A stretch of 64,000 nt of DNA from Pisaster brevispinus (taxonomy: Eukaryota; Echinodermata; Asteroidea; Forcipulatida; Asteriidae): contig JAMKCF010000140.1 in NCBI GenBank assembly GCA_023634235.1, positions 1 to 64,000 of the forward strand, read 5' to 3'. Positions 25,534 through 37,107 of this stretch are shown here, piece by piece. The position numbers were made by a program, and so were the translations under genes. The notes below the pieces were generated by a model. That model was not told the DNA's origin, ran no database searches, and saw nothing but the letters and a program-made list of their open reading frames with translations. Numbering within the stretch: the stretch's first letter is position 1; every line of letters begins with the position of its first letter.

Positions 25534-26099
25534 TCCAAGTAAGCACAAATGAAGTGAGGGGGGGGGTGTACTTCAAACATTGAGAAACTAGTCATCCTTG
25601 ATCTTGCAACTTTTCTGAATTCAGTAATTAAGATTAAATAAGTAAAAGTAAAATAGTATGCATGTTATCGTAATCTGAAAACTGCATACGTTTACACATT
25701 GAAAAATTAAACCACTTTCGTCATTCAAGAACTAATATTACTAGTTTTTATGCAGATGAAAATATGTTGTCAATCTTAAATTTGTAATCGACAACCTTAA
25801 CGTTAATTAAATTAACAAATTAAATTGGAAGTGTTGAAATTGAACTACTCTTGCAATGATAGTCTCAGAGCGGGTTTCTTTCTCACTATTGCAATGATGG
25901 GGACTTCTGAACTAATCAAAAAGTTGTTTTCCTTTTTGTAGTTTTTCGTTGGAATAATAATAGGCCTAATAAATTTTATATTAACACCAATATTTTTCCC
26001 CAACAATTAATATTTTTCTTTTAACCACTTGTAGTACCTTTTAAATATGTTTGTATGAACGCATTCAATTGTGTTTGTTTTTCAATAAAATATCAAATA

Positions 26100-26776
26100 T
26101 CGAAAAGAAAAGTAGTGTACTCAACAGCGTTATGTAATTGTGCGTGTTATGGATGGAAAATGGCGTATATAACTGTGATACTAACCACTAATCAATGGAC
26201 CAAATTTGCCAACTCAAAAATTTGGTACGTTCAGTTTGACAGTTTTCAAGATTCTGGGCTTAAACTTACACTTTTACTAATAACGAAGAGTACATTCTTA
26301 GAGGTAGTTATTACTCAACCGCATAAGGCAAATGTACGTGAGACGCAAATGACATCTGCATAGATGTGGTTAATTAACAGCCAATTAATTCACTAATTAC
26401 TGGACCAATTTAGCTACTTCAAAAAGTGGTGTGCCCAGGCTATAACAGTCTTCAAGATCCTGGGCTAATTTTTTTTTTACTGATAATGAAGGATACAATT
26501 TTTTTTAAGGTAGTTTACTCAACTGCATGTGCATTTTACCTGCTCTAGATGGAAAATGGCATCTGTAAAACTGTATTTAACCACTAATTAGTGAAACAAA
26601 TAAGGCAGCTCAAAAATAGCCACAACTATATACAGACACCATTTCTATTTATAATGCCTGTGCTTTTGAGTCAACTACTTTTCTGAATAGAATTTGTACT
26701 CTTCATTATGAATAGAAGCTGGCTAATTTGGCTCACTTATTAGTGGTTAATTAACCACAGTTTTTCAGATGCCATT
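26100..26776. repeat. ~207-bp repeat cluster, right arm
   Basis: Mirror copy of the cluster at 2634-3310, with the same number and order of units in reverse. Confidence 0.7.
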
Positions 26777-28497
26777 TTTACTCTTTGCCTATTTATGCAG
26801 GGACTATACTTTTTTGCAAAAGAATCTTTAAAAGGATGTAAGAGCTATAAAAAGTGGCTCAACATATTGTAAGAGCTCATCCCTATCTGCCAGAAGGGGA
26901 GCGGACTACCCGCTAAACTCGGAGACAAACAAATTACTCCAAAATGGAAACAGAAATGCAGGTACTCGCTCATCTTGTAATTCTCCCCCAAAGGGAACAT
27001 AACAAAATACAATATAATAAATATAAAGTCAATTAATAAAGCAAAACAAAGCAATTGGCAGAGATGAGGGAATTTATGAGGACCCTCCTCACTTAATTAA
27101 CAGTTAATGTAGAGACAAGGGAAGGAGGCCGGCCTTCTATTTAAAAATTATTTCTGGAATAAAGTTATGATTTTGATACAGATACTCACAAATAGCTCTA
27201 TGACCCTATCCCTCCCTACTGAAATGCATTTGGAGTATGGCCAGAGTCATGCTTTGTACAAAATAAAGAAAAATAACAAGAGAAAATAAATGTGCTCTTG
27301 ATCTCTCTTGCTTAAAGCTAAAATGAAAAAGAGAATGAGCCTAAAGGTCGAGACTTCAAACTTAACTTTTCACTATAAATATTCTAACAACCAAGTTGGA
27401 GGAGACAATTGAACATTGAGGATGCACTTGGGTTCCCTACTTTACGACCACGCGACCCGAGTGGTCCATAAAAACAAACAATGCGACCTAGAAAGGATTT
27501 ATGAAAATGACATTTATATATGAATAAGATTATAAGATGTATTAAAATTGACAAACTTTGTGACTTGAAAGTCAAATTACAGAGTCATTACAATAGTAAA
27601 AAATCGATAAGACATACTTTTTTTTTTAAGGACACCTAAATAGCAAAAAAATAGATAAGAAAAACAGATTGCACACTCGCCTTTAAAACAAAAACAGAAG
27701 CACATAAACAAAAGAAACACCTCACTGTAGTTTAAAAGGGAAATGGAATAATTAACAGGGACATAAATGTTTCAATAAAACATAAAATTAAATAAGAACC
27801 TCACTCAGACCACCACACACAATAAAATGGAGAAATAATTAATAATTAATTTTTAAAACGACTGGATCTGGTGGGGATGGTTGAAACATGATGACTATTT
27901 CGGAGGTTTCGACCATGACTCTCATGCCTGGTAGGGGGAAGGTCTCTAGTGTGAGGGTTATTAGCAAGTTCATTAGCAAAACGCCTGCAGTGTGCCTCTC
28001 TCCTACCAGCCAGAGAGTCAAGGCCAAGCTATATATGCACCTCAAACTCACAATTTGACTAACTTGTGAGATTCATACACAAGAAAATTATACATAAACA
28101 GTCCCTCACACTTAAGGAAAATACACTGTATATAATTATATGCACTGAAAGTAACAATATGACCAGACATTAAATCAGTTCTTCTAAATACAAATATGCA
28201 TGAATAAAACATTCTCAGCAAAAAAATTACTACAAATTGGCTCAAAAAATCATGGAAAAAGTACTACACACACAAAAATACATAGTGGCCTGACGTTTCG
28301 ACCCTAGCAGAGTCTTTCTTGAAGGCTAAATGACAAGACTACAAACATAAAAAGTGGAGTGGAGATAGACGTTACAAATGAAAGCACACAGAGAAAGCAG
28401 GAGGATGAACAAAAAGGAGGGTAACAAAAGGGGGTGGGGGTGGGGGAGGGGCTGGTTTGACCACAAGAGGAACGATTACAAAAGACAAAATAAATGA

Positions 28498-29282
28498 TGT
28501 ATATTCGGTTTGCAGTAATCACCGTGTGTATATCTACTAGCTATGTAGATTTGTTCTTAAAGAACTAGGTCTTGCTTTTTATTTTATTTTTATTTTACTG
28601 CCGCAGAGTAGATTTGGAAATCGGGAGACTACTTCGGGAGACTACTTAGTTCTGAAAAGAACTGTCCAGCTTATTAGCTACTACCTGGGTGGAGGGTAGG
28701 AAATCGGCCGGGACTACTACTTTAGCTTAATAGTGGATAGGATCGAGGGGACTTCTCAGTATTAACTTCATTGCCGCGGAGTGAGTTCTTAATTGGTCTC
28801 AACATTTAGACTAGCTTGCTCTAGTCATTGTCAGCAGACGATGTCTAGAGCATAGCTTGCTCTAGTCATCATCTCATCGTTAGGAGATGATGACTGGAGC
28901 AAGCTAGTCGAAACCGACTAGCTTGCTCTAGTCATTGTACGGAGATGATGACTAGAGCAAGCTAGTCTAAATGTTGAGACCAACTAAGAACTCACTCCGA
29001 GGCAATGAAGTTAATAACGAGAAGTCCCCTCGATCCTATCCACTATGAAGCCAAAGTAGTAGCCCCGGCCGATTTCCTACCCACCGCCCAGGTAGTAGCT
29101 AATAAGCTGGACAGTTCTTTTCAGAACTAAGTAGTCTCCCGAAGTAGTCTCCCGATTTCCAAATCTACTCTGCGGCAGTAGAATAAAAAAAAATTAAAAA
29201 GCAAGACCTAGTTCATTAGAGCAAATCTACATAGCTAGTAGATATACATACGGTGTTATTGCAAACTGAATATACATTGATA
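28498..29282. mobile_element. Foldback element, outer right copy
   Basis: Mirror of the element at 128-912 with the same inverted-repeat blocks. It marks the transition from the palindrome arm to block B, which starts about 120 bp beyond it. Confidence 0.85.
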
Positions 29283-30195
29283 CCTCATCATGCAAAGCCT
29301 CAAAAAGTATAAAATAAATGATGGGAAGAGGGAAAGAAAAGTAATTAATTAGTGAATGAGGCAGATTAGAGGCGTCTCATCTGTGGTAAAAAGGAGAAGG
29401 CAAAGACAAAAGGTTATTAGACATTTCCTTCTTAGATGTTTAGACCATGGGGTTGAATGGTCTGGAGACGCCTTATCCATAGCTTCTCCCTACTCAGACC
29501 AACAATCTTGTGGTTTCGTCAAAGCCCTGTAAAATCATGAGAGAAATGGAGTGATTAGAAAGATAAAGTGACGTCCTACACAGCTGTATCCAGCTTTTGG
29601 ATGTTGACTGTGGATCTGGCTAGGATTTATTCTCTCTGTAAACACCTGTACAAACTGTTGAGAGTTGTGCAGGCGGTCAATAAAACACATACATGTACAA
29701 TTAATTATCTTATACAATGCAAGTATGTCAATAAAATGTCAATACAAATGAAGGCAACTCCTAAATATTCAGTCTCTACCAAATAATGATTATCTCAAAG
29801 AAAGCAAATGCATGAGTGCGTGATCGGAGAACATAGAATATATAGCATGACACTGGATGGGCAAGAAGGCATAAGTTACCTAACACACAGGGCCCACTAA
29901 TCATCATCATTCACACAACAAACTCACAAACCTATGCCTCCAAGTCGAATCCCACCAGCCAAACCGCAGTCAACACACCCATGCATTCCATTTAAAGTAT
30001 TACACATAATTATTAATATTATTATTAATATTACAATATGAACCTGGTCGGAAGACAAGCAGCTAATAAACTATATAAAAAATAAAGACATGTAGGCTGA
30101 CCACTACCTGTACTAGTAGTAATTTTGTACTGATAGCCATAATTCAGTTCATACATAGAAAAAGCCGCCGTCCAACCACTCTGATGTCCAACACT

Positions 30196-30357
30196 TTACA
30201 GGAAAATGTCTCTTTCTCTCGAGCTCTCTGCAACCTTGGAAACACTACTCGTCGTCTGTTTGGAATTTTGCGATGACTTCACTCCCCTCGGTGATCCAAG
30301 TGAAAGTTTTTGCATCCCCACAGAAGACAGACACTTCTTGGGTATTACGTCCTGAAT
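30196..30357 (-). pseudogene. Terminal-type exon, block B copy
   Basis: Homologous to 13365-13526. The acceptor TGTTCAG is kept, and the frame with NTQEVSVFCGDA and TWITEGSEVI aligns to the arm copy. It then stops early at a TAG after QTDDE because of indels. Another frame stays open to the shared TAA. The copy is degenerate. Confidence 0.4.
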
Positions 30358-32192
30358 CTGAACACACACAAAAAAAGAAAAGATTTCGCTATGTCAGTGG
30401 AGCCAGGTTGCAATTGAAATTTTTGTTGGTAGTGCAATAAGTGAAGGCAAAAAACAATTAAAAGAGATACGACCTTATCGCGTGGAGCAAAATGTGTGCT
30501 TGCTATAGCGTGTTAGATATGACCTTTCGACCTATCAAGTTATGACCTTGTGTGTTTTTTATAACTTTAAAGCACGTTTGCCCAAAACAAGGCTAAAAGC
30601 CACTCTTGGTATTGGTGGTTACGTACAAGACAAAAAACATTCAATATGAGAATAACTCAGGGAGCTAAAGGAGGATTTGCGTCTGAAATCAGTTTAGATT
30701 GTAGGATGGAGAGAAATGTTGATTTAACAGGTAAGGAGTTCCAAAGAGATGTACATGGCATAAAGCTGTTGGATTGCTTTTTGTTCTACATCTCAGCCAA
30801 GCAAGATTAACAAGCAGAAAGCCTGGTTTAACACTCAAACATCCTGATAGGAGGAACCAGGTCGGACACACAGGTAGCACGTTTACCTTGCAAACATCCG
30901 TGTAAAAGACAGAGGCTGGCTACAGACCTTCTGTGGGAAAGCAGTTGTAGTTTTGATCCCATGCCTTCACCAACAAGATTAACAAATACAGTGCGCTTCT
31001 GATTCTATCTTATAATTGAAATCCAAAGACATTTTTTCAGCAGTCAAATCAGTTGGAGACAAATTAACGGTAAAACCCTGTTCTTACCTCAATAAAGTCC
31101 TTCGTGCATTGCAGATCGGATTCAAGTTTGAAATGACTAAAGGAAAGCATCACGTACTGCCATGGGATGTCAGTTTGACAATGATTGTTGAAAGCACAGC
31201 AGGGAGTTGTTTTATAACGGGTGCTGGAAGCGTTGTTCGGTGATTGGATGATTCCAGGCTCTGATGTCAGCGTTATCTTTAATTACAACCTTTATGTAGA
31301 CAAAAAAAAGAAAAAAAGAGAATATCACAGTGATGATAAGTACAATATAAGTTAGGTACCAGTCGTCATGACGTTTTGGCGGATCATAACTTGAGTCTAC
31401 TCAGCATTTTTATACTGCAGATAGCATTTTTTGTGTGCTAACAGGCATTATGAAATTAGGCTAAAGGTTCAAAATCTTATACAGATGCTTACCCTAAAAC
31501 TATGCTAAACCTTGCAAACTACACTTTATAACTACACATTGCGTTATTTTAATTAATATGACAATATTACCCTGAGCAAATGAAAGGCTCATTTTACAGG
31601 ATAAATATAATTTCTCACAGTAACGATCGTAGCACAAGGTGGCTAAATCATCAGTCTTTAAAAAGTAGAAAAACAAGAGTAGATTCTCAGAAATACACCA
31701 CAATAAAAGCATTTTTTTAAACCAAAGTTTGATGATCAAGAATCAACTAAACATTTTGGTAGTTTCCAAGTAATGCCTTGCACAAGAAAACTGACCTATA
31801 GAACTTCCAAATTTGATTTGCAAAATTTACATAGGCAGGAAACGTTAGCAGAAATAAACTTGTTATTTGCACTTTTCTTGAGAATGTTTTGTGGATGTCA
31901 GATACCATCAAGTGGGAATGAAGATACTCTGCCAAACACTAATAGAATTATAAAGGGAAGGTTTATCTCTAGTTTCCATCACTGGAACTCTAGGTGGCAG
32001 CAAACATACAGGGTTATTTTCCATTGTTGACATAGTACTGAACATGCACACATCTCCGAAGACAATGGATGTACCTGGTTAGTCTACTGCCTGCTATTAT
32101 TCCCAGAAGCCTCCACTCTGTGCGTAACATTGCTAGTCTGTACACTCCAGTATATAAAGTTTGCTTTACAACATTAACTTGATGAAAAGTAC
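30358..32192. other. Block B segment, no recognised exon
   Basis: 30358-30780 follows the arm. 30780-31790 has no counterpart in the arm and I recognise no exon in it. About 31340-31640 belongs to a 200-370-bp repeat that recurs at about 32640-32860 and 32840-33210. The shared text includes ACCCTGAGCAAATGAAAGGC. A CTCF-like CTCTAGGTGGCAGC lies near 31987. Confidence 0.5.
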
Positions 32193-32330
32193 CTAAAAAT
32201 AATGTTTCTCGCAGTCAGCATCGAGTATCACAAGCTCATGAATGACGAGAAGTGCAGTCTCTTCTGGAGGGAGAGTAAAGAGGATCTGACAGCTGCAGTC
32301 TGCTGGGAGAAGGTGTAGTGTAGGCAGGTC
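32193..32330 (-). pseudogene. CUB-like N-terminal exon, block B
   Basis: Counterpart of 11641-11784. The frame reads ...PADCSCQILFTLPPE... and keeps the Cys codon that is TGA in the arm. It ends with an in-frame TAG just at the expected donor (TTTTTAGGTAC). The two paralogues thus carry different disabling changes. Confidence 0.45.
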
Positions 32331-32639
32331 TTCGGTCAGAGATATGGCAAGGGCTGGCACATGGAAGACGTTGACACACTACGCTGAAATTTGAAAAGTT
32401 CAGAGATAATCGGTTTTAAAACTCAACGCTTTTGTCTTGAACCCATATCTACAGGATTTCCTGTAGAACACGCAAACGCTTTTAACGCCTAAGTACGAGA
32501 AAACCTGTAGATGAGTACAAAGTTAGTGTTTTTCTTTGTACCCAACTACTAGTAATATAAGATGGTAAAGATGACAAAATTAGATATCACATTCAAAAGA
32601 CTGGTGAGCTCTCTCCAACAGTATTCAGTTTCTTTGGAT

Positions 32640-33210
32640 ATGTTTATTTGCAATGCAGCAATAAGTGCTACTTTAAAAAATGTGACAACATTACCCTGAG
32701 CAAATGAAAGGCTTATTTCACACGATAAATTTAATTTCACATAGTTATCATCACAATGATCTGTAGTGATACCAGATAAGGTGCATCATTAGATAAGACG
32801 CAGTGATTTTTGTTGCACATTTGAAAGTCAGATAATTGTACAATTAGGTACCAGGCGTAGCAACCTTTACTATGACATTTAGGCTGATAACCTATTTCTG
32901 CTCAGCAATTTTCTACTGCGCGCATAACATTTTGTGTGTGCTATAACAGGCTTAATGAAATTAGGCTAAAGGTCCAATCTCATGTACAGTTGCTTACCTC
33001 AAAACTACGCTAAACCTTAAAAAACTACACTTTATAACTATACACTGCGTTATTTTAAATAATGTGACAACATTACCCTGAGCAAATGAAAGGCTCATTT
33101 TAGAGGATGAATTTAATTTCACACAGTGATCATCACAATGATCTATAGTTGTTCCAGATAAGACACGCCATTAGAAAAGACGTAGTGATTTTGTTGCACC
33201 TATGAAAGTC
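32640..33210. repeat. Intronic direct repeats
   Basis: Two copies of a 200-370-bp sequence, related to a third at about 31340-31640. They share ACATTACCCTGAGCAAATG, AGGTACCAG and GAAATTAGGCTAAAGGT blocks. They lie in the introns of the block B gene fragment. Confidence 0.6.
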
Positions 33211-33291
33211 AGATAAGCCGCGTCAAGTATGAAGGAAATTAAGGTACTTTTACTGCCTACACTGAGATTTAACACCCATTTCTCAACAAAC

Positions 33292-33463
33292 ATGGAGAGT
33301 CAGGGATCCATGGCAACACCGTATAACAAGCTGAGTATCCTGGAAAGGAGTTTGATTCATCAGAGACAAACTCCAGCAGGACTTCCCTCCCGATGGTTGA
33401 CCGGTCGATTGGGCCAAGCTGGCCGCACAGGTTGACGTTCTGGCCTGTCCTCAAATCACTCAG
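33292..33463 (-). pseudogene. CUB domain 3' exon, block B
   Basis: This exon is 172 bp, the same length as the arm paralogue. It reads DLRTGQNVNLCGQLGP ... EVLLEFVSDESNSFPGYSA. The acceptor is TTTACAG and the donor is CCAT|GTTTGT. The frame is open and the CUB landmarks are kept. It is called a pseudogene because its partner exons are broken. Confidence 0.6.
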
Positions 33464-33793
33464 CTGTAAATGACACAATCAAATCAAGAATTGTCAAAAA
33501 TACATCTAATGATCTTTCAAACAGTTTTCTTCAAGAAGTGGGAAACAATGTAAACATTATTTCACTGATAAGTGGATTTGCAAAAAAATGTTCAACATTT
33601 TTAAAATTTAAAATCTAAGATCATTTCAGCATTGTAAGATTGTCATTAGAACAAATTGATTGAAAATTGCTTTTGTGAACAAAAAAGTGTGGGCAGGTTA
33701 TAAGAAATTGTTCTCTCAGCCAATCAAATTCAATGGGAAATATTTGAAACATATTTCACAAGTTGTTTAAATCTTAAGGAGAAAGATTCTGAT

Positions 33794-33955
33794 CTTGAGG
33801 TAGTCAGATGTGCAGCTTCCCGCAAGTTTTTCCAACTTGAACTCACTGAAAACAATCTGAACCCTGAGGTCTAATTGCGAGTGTTTCAGCCACTGACACT
33901 TGGCATCTGGTGGATAGTCCAATGGAAGTTGACAGACAAGAGGTCTCCTCAGTCA
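33794..33955 (-). pseudogene. CUB domain 5' exon fused to CTR9 end
   Basis: The frame reads LDYPPDAKCQWLKHSQ, RVQIVFSEFKLEKL, AGSCTSDYLK, a good CUB N-terminal half including the Cys before DYLK. A one-base frameshift lies just before LDYPP. The expected donor is AT instead of GT (CTCAAG|ATCAGA). Homology to the arm exon starts at GACTGAGGAG (about 33954), so the upstream part of the exon is replaced by the end of CTR9. Confidence 0.6.
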
Positions 33956-33967
33956 ACGACCCCTTCA

Positions 33968-36779
33968 TTACCAGACACCGCTCCGTCCAACACTGCTTCT
34001 TCCCCAGCCGGACCCCTCTCCTTCAGATGCTGCCTCCTCGTTCCCCGATACAGCATCTGATCTCTGACCCTCACTGCCTGACCCCTGTGCTTCGCTACCT
34101 GACCTCTGACCCTCATCACTGTCTGACTGAAGTGCCTTGCTACGAGGTTTACTCTCCCCCTCGGACTCAGACCCAGAAGCTTGATCTTGACCTTCAGATC
34201 TTGACTTCCTTTCATCGGAGTCGCTGGAGTCCGAGGCGATACGGCGGATGCGACCACAACTCTTAGGTGGTGACAGTTTCTGACTACCAGACGCTTCCTC
34301 ATTGTCACTAAAATAAAAAGGAAATAACGAATGCCATCATTTAAGAGGATGTAATTTTGTAAAACTTCAAAAATCTTAATGCTTTGTTTTGAAGAATATC
34401 AATTTTTCTAAGCAGAATGACATCAAGCCATAAATTGCTTGGTCTGGTGTCCTAATGATGTGTTTTGTCATTAGTGAGTTGTGATTGAAAAACACAAGTT
34501 TTCCTTTTGAAATACAACAAACGAAACATACAAACTGCCATTTTGTAGAGTGAAAACTTAGGTTCTAGAAAACAGAAGACTATATTCTGTTTACACAAAA
34601 CCCACACAAATTCAAGGAATATTTCTGCGAATCACTGTAGTCTACTTTTAAAATACTTTTCCAACCACATTCATTTCAAAACAAATGTTTTTTACATCCC
34701 AGAGCGCCCAATGTGTCCCTTTGATAGAGAGAGATAGACAAAAACTGAAATGAACTGGTCTCATCAATCTGAAGCCTCTCTCCCTCTGAGTCCAACTCAC
34801 TAGAAGACACGATAGCCTTGGACTTAAACTTGCCAGGCTTCTCCTCTTCAATCCGGGATTCTCGGATCCCTTTGCGGCTGCGAGATGCTCCGCTCTCGCC
34901 GGACTTGCGCTCCTTGCGCTTTTGCAGGGCCGATTCCTCACCGTCTCATGTCTTACGAGGTTTGGTTTAATGAGAAGATAAAGTAAATAGTTCATTTGTG
35001 ACACTCTTCAAAATCATTTTATACCTGGATTCTTCTTTGGACTTTTGCTTTCTTACTTTCATGATCAGTTTTGACATGAGGTTAGAGACACTTGGAAAAT
35101 AACCAAATCAACAAACCTACTAGAGTCCTTAAAACTTTTGCCCTGACTCAGTTTTTGAAAATTTCTCGTGTTCCAATGGTCATAGCTGAAAACATTTGTT
35201 TAGAAATTTTACAAGTTTCTTTGTTAGTTTATTTCTAACCTTCTTTTCTTGGCCTTATTTTCTCGTTTCCCATCGTCGTCTCCTTCTTCGTCTATTCGCT
35301 GCTTCTTTCGCTTCTTTTGGGGTTTGGCTTCTCCCGTGTCCATCTCACTGTCACTTCCCTCGCTGTATATCTCGCCCTTGGATTTCTATCATGAATAATT
35401 CAACCTCATGAGTATTATTGCCTCATGATTATCCATAGACTCATTCATGATTATTCATAGACTCAACCATGATTATCCATAGAATCATCCATGATTATTC
35501 ATTACACTGTTTCATATGATCCAGAGAACCTTTCAAATGAATCATTTTGCTATTTCAATCGTAACTAATTCAGCCTCACAAATATTTTTGTCATAGTTAT
35601 TCATACAAATTTAATAATCTTACATTAAACTGTTGTGTTATATATTCTCTATACCTCAGAATAAAATATTTTTCTCGGTTTACACAGAAATGAAAGACTA
35701 ATCTAGGTCAAAAGTAATCATGAATAAATAAAGAAGTTCCAATGAGCATTCGTTTTACAAATAATTGAAATCAAATTTGTCCAACCTTTCCACGTCTACC
35801 ACCACCTCCTTTGCGGACAGGTTCGGGTTCAGCAACCACCAGGATGTTTTTGGTTTTCTCGAGCTCTCTTCTCCATCTGCTCTTTACTTCGTTGTTCCAC
35901 TTTTTGTTGACGGGCCATCTGGAATCGAGTAATACAAACTACACAAGAAAATGGCATTCATCAAAACAAGCAAAACTGTACAAAGTACAAAACAGTGCTA
36001 CCAAAAGAGGTTAATCGTTAAAGACCAGCTCAAACAAAAAACGGATACAACTCATCTTTGCTGAAATTCATTTGAAATGTTGAAATGTTGATTTTAAATA
36101 TAAAAAAACCACAATAATTTTTGAACACCCTTGTTCTGTGCTTAACTTTAGAAAGATTTGTGAAAAGCTCTGTTACATCATCACTCCTATTGCGTCATAT
36201 AAGGACGCTCCATTTTGTATAGCTGCTTTGTTGCAACATGGAGGTATAACAACGCAACATTCAACACATGACGTCAAGGATTTGTTATTTTGACACATGC
36301 CATCAGTGGCAGAGGTGTAGCTAGTTTTTCAAAACCTTGAGATTGGGGCCTAATTTTTTGATCGAAAAATATGAAAATTCAGAAGTGTAGCGGTATTTTT
36401 AAAATTACAATTAAATTATAAACACATTTTAATAGCATTACCGGAAAGAATTACTTGCTCGAGTAGCTGTTTAATAATATTACAACAAAAACAGAATAGT
36501 TGATGATATAATTGACTTAAAGTTTTCTACTGGTAGCCCTTCAAAATCATGGTCTGTCCCTAACAAAGAATCATCACTGTTTGGTTTTTGTGCCCAGATT
36601 ATACCAAAAGGTTAAAAAAAGGCTCGTTCTTTACATTCTTTACATGTTCCTCCATCTGTTTCTGCCTGAGTGCATCTCGTTCTTGATCTTGACCTTGTCT
36701 TAAGACTCTTTCTTCCTCGTCTTGATGCCTTGCTCGTCCAACATGATACTGGGCCTGACTTAGAAGATCGGAGCATTGT
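33968..36779 (-). pseudogene. CTR9: CTR9 C-terminal exons (Paf1 complex subunit), broken
   Basis: CTR9 is the TPR scaffold of the nuclear Paf1 complex, which promotes RNA polymerase II elongation and histone modification. Only the charged C-terminal tail is present, in exons 36644-36779 ([20 protein letters not shown]), 35786-35918 (EKTKNIL, then a GGGGRRGK run), 35240-35385 (KSKGEIYSEGSDSEM, basic KKRKKQR), about 34757-34944 (KFKSKAIVSSSELDSEGERL) and 33968-34307 (acidic Ser/Glu/Asp-rich end). The order and motifs match CTR9. Lesions: a frameshift inside 35786-35918 just before EKTKNIL; exon phases that do not join at 34944; no GT donor at 34757; and a frame choice at the 3' end (TAA at 33968 or TGA at 33949). 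All TPR exons, most of the protein, are missing: upstream come a minisatellite, retroelements and then DDX54. Confidence 0.75.
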
Positions 36780-36926
36780 CTGCCCAGGATAGAAACAAAA
36801 TTAATAAATAAATAATGAATTAATAAATTTGAAAAAAAAGTTATTTAATTTGGATTGATAATTTTTATTACTAGGAAGCTACTCCAAAAATTTAAACATG
36901 AAATGACGTGGAAAGTTTATAACCGT
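36780..36926. other. Gap between CTR9 exon and SINE
   Basis: AT-rich stretch. Beyond the acceptor at 36780-36781 no further CTR9 exon is recognised. Confidence 0.4.
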
Positions 36927-37106
36927 GTCGAGGCCACGCGGTTAAGAGCACCAGACTCAAGCTCTGGTGTTTCTGATGAGCGTAGCGTGGGTTCAAATCC
37001 AAGTCTTGGACACTTAACCATTGTTGCTTCGTCCTTTGGATGGGACGTAAAGCCCTAGGTCCAATGTGTTATGTAACACACATCAAAGAACCCAGTTACA
37101 CTTATC
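36927..37106 (+). mobile_element. SINE with tRNA-Leu-like head
   Basis: 36927-37011 folds like a class II tRNA. The anticodon arm is CCAGA-CTCAAGC-TCTGG (anticodon CAA, Leu), followed by a variable arm, the B box GGTTCAAATCC at 36990-37000 and a TCTTGGAC 3' acceptor strand with one mismatch. A non-tRNA body follows (TTTGGATGGGACGTAAAGCC, then CATCAAAGAACCC) and leads straight into the 69-bp array. This is the layout of a tRNA-derived SINE, not a tRNA gene. Confidence 0.65.
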
Positions 37107-37107
37107 G

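Larger units (their letters stand above)
15130..29409 (-). repeat. Right arm of 29.4-kb palindrome
   Basis: Reverse complement of 1-14280. Beyond 29409 the sequence continues into block B, which is a diverged homologue of the inner part of this same arm (15180-17770). The outer flank is therefore related to the inner flank. Arm-to-arm identity looks complete while A-to-B identity is clearly lower, so the inversion is much younger than the A/B duplication, or the arms are gene-converted, or the palindrome is artificial. Confidence 0.97.
29410..33955 (-). repeat. Block B: diverged copy of inner arm
   Basis: Segments of block B match the right arm in direct orientation: about 29440-30780 matches 15190-16480, about 31800-32340 matches 17260-17760, and about 33200-33955 matches 16470-17200. 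Identity is roughly 80-90 percent by eye. In the arm the third segment comes before the second, so the order differs. Either exons were lost from a gene with repeated CUB modules, or one copy was rearranged. B lacks the 12-bp minisatellite. Confidence 0.8.

Noticed and set aside
28260..28330. A gene in the C/G-rich stretch with CGTTTCGACCCTAGCAGAG
   Set aside because: This text is shared with the foldback flanks in all copies and has no stable frame.
36927..37011. A genuine tRNA-Leu(CAA) gene
   Set aside because: It has an acceptor mismatch, no terminator T-run, and a downstream body typical of a SINE.
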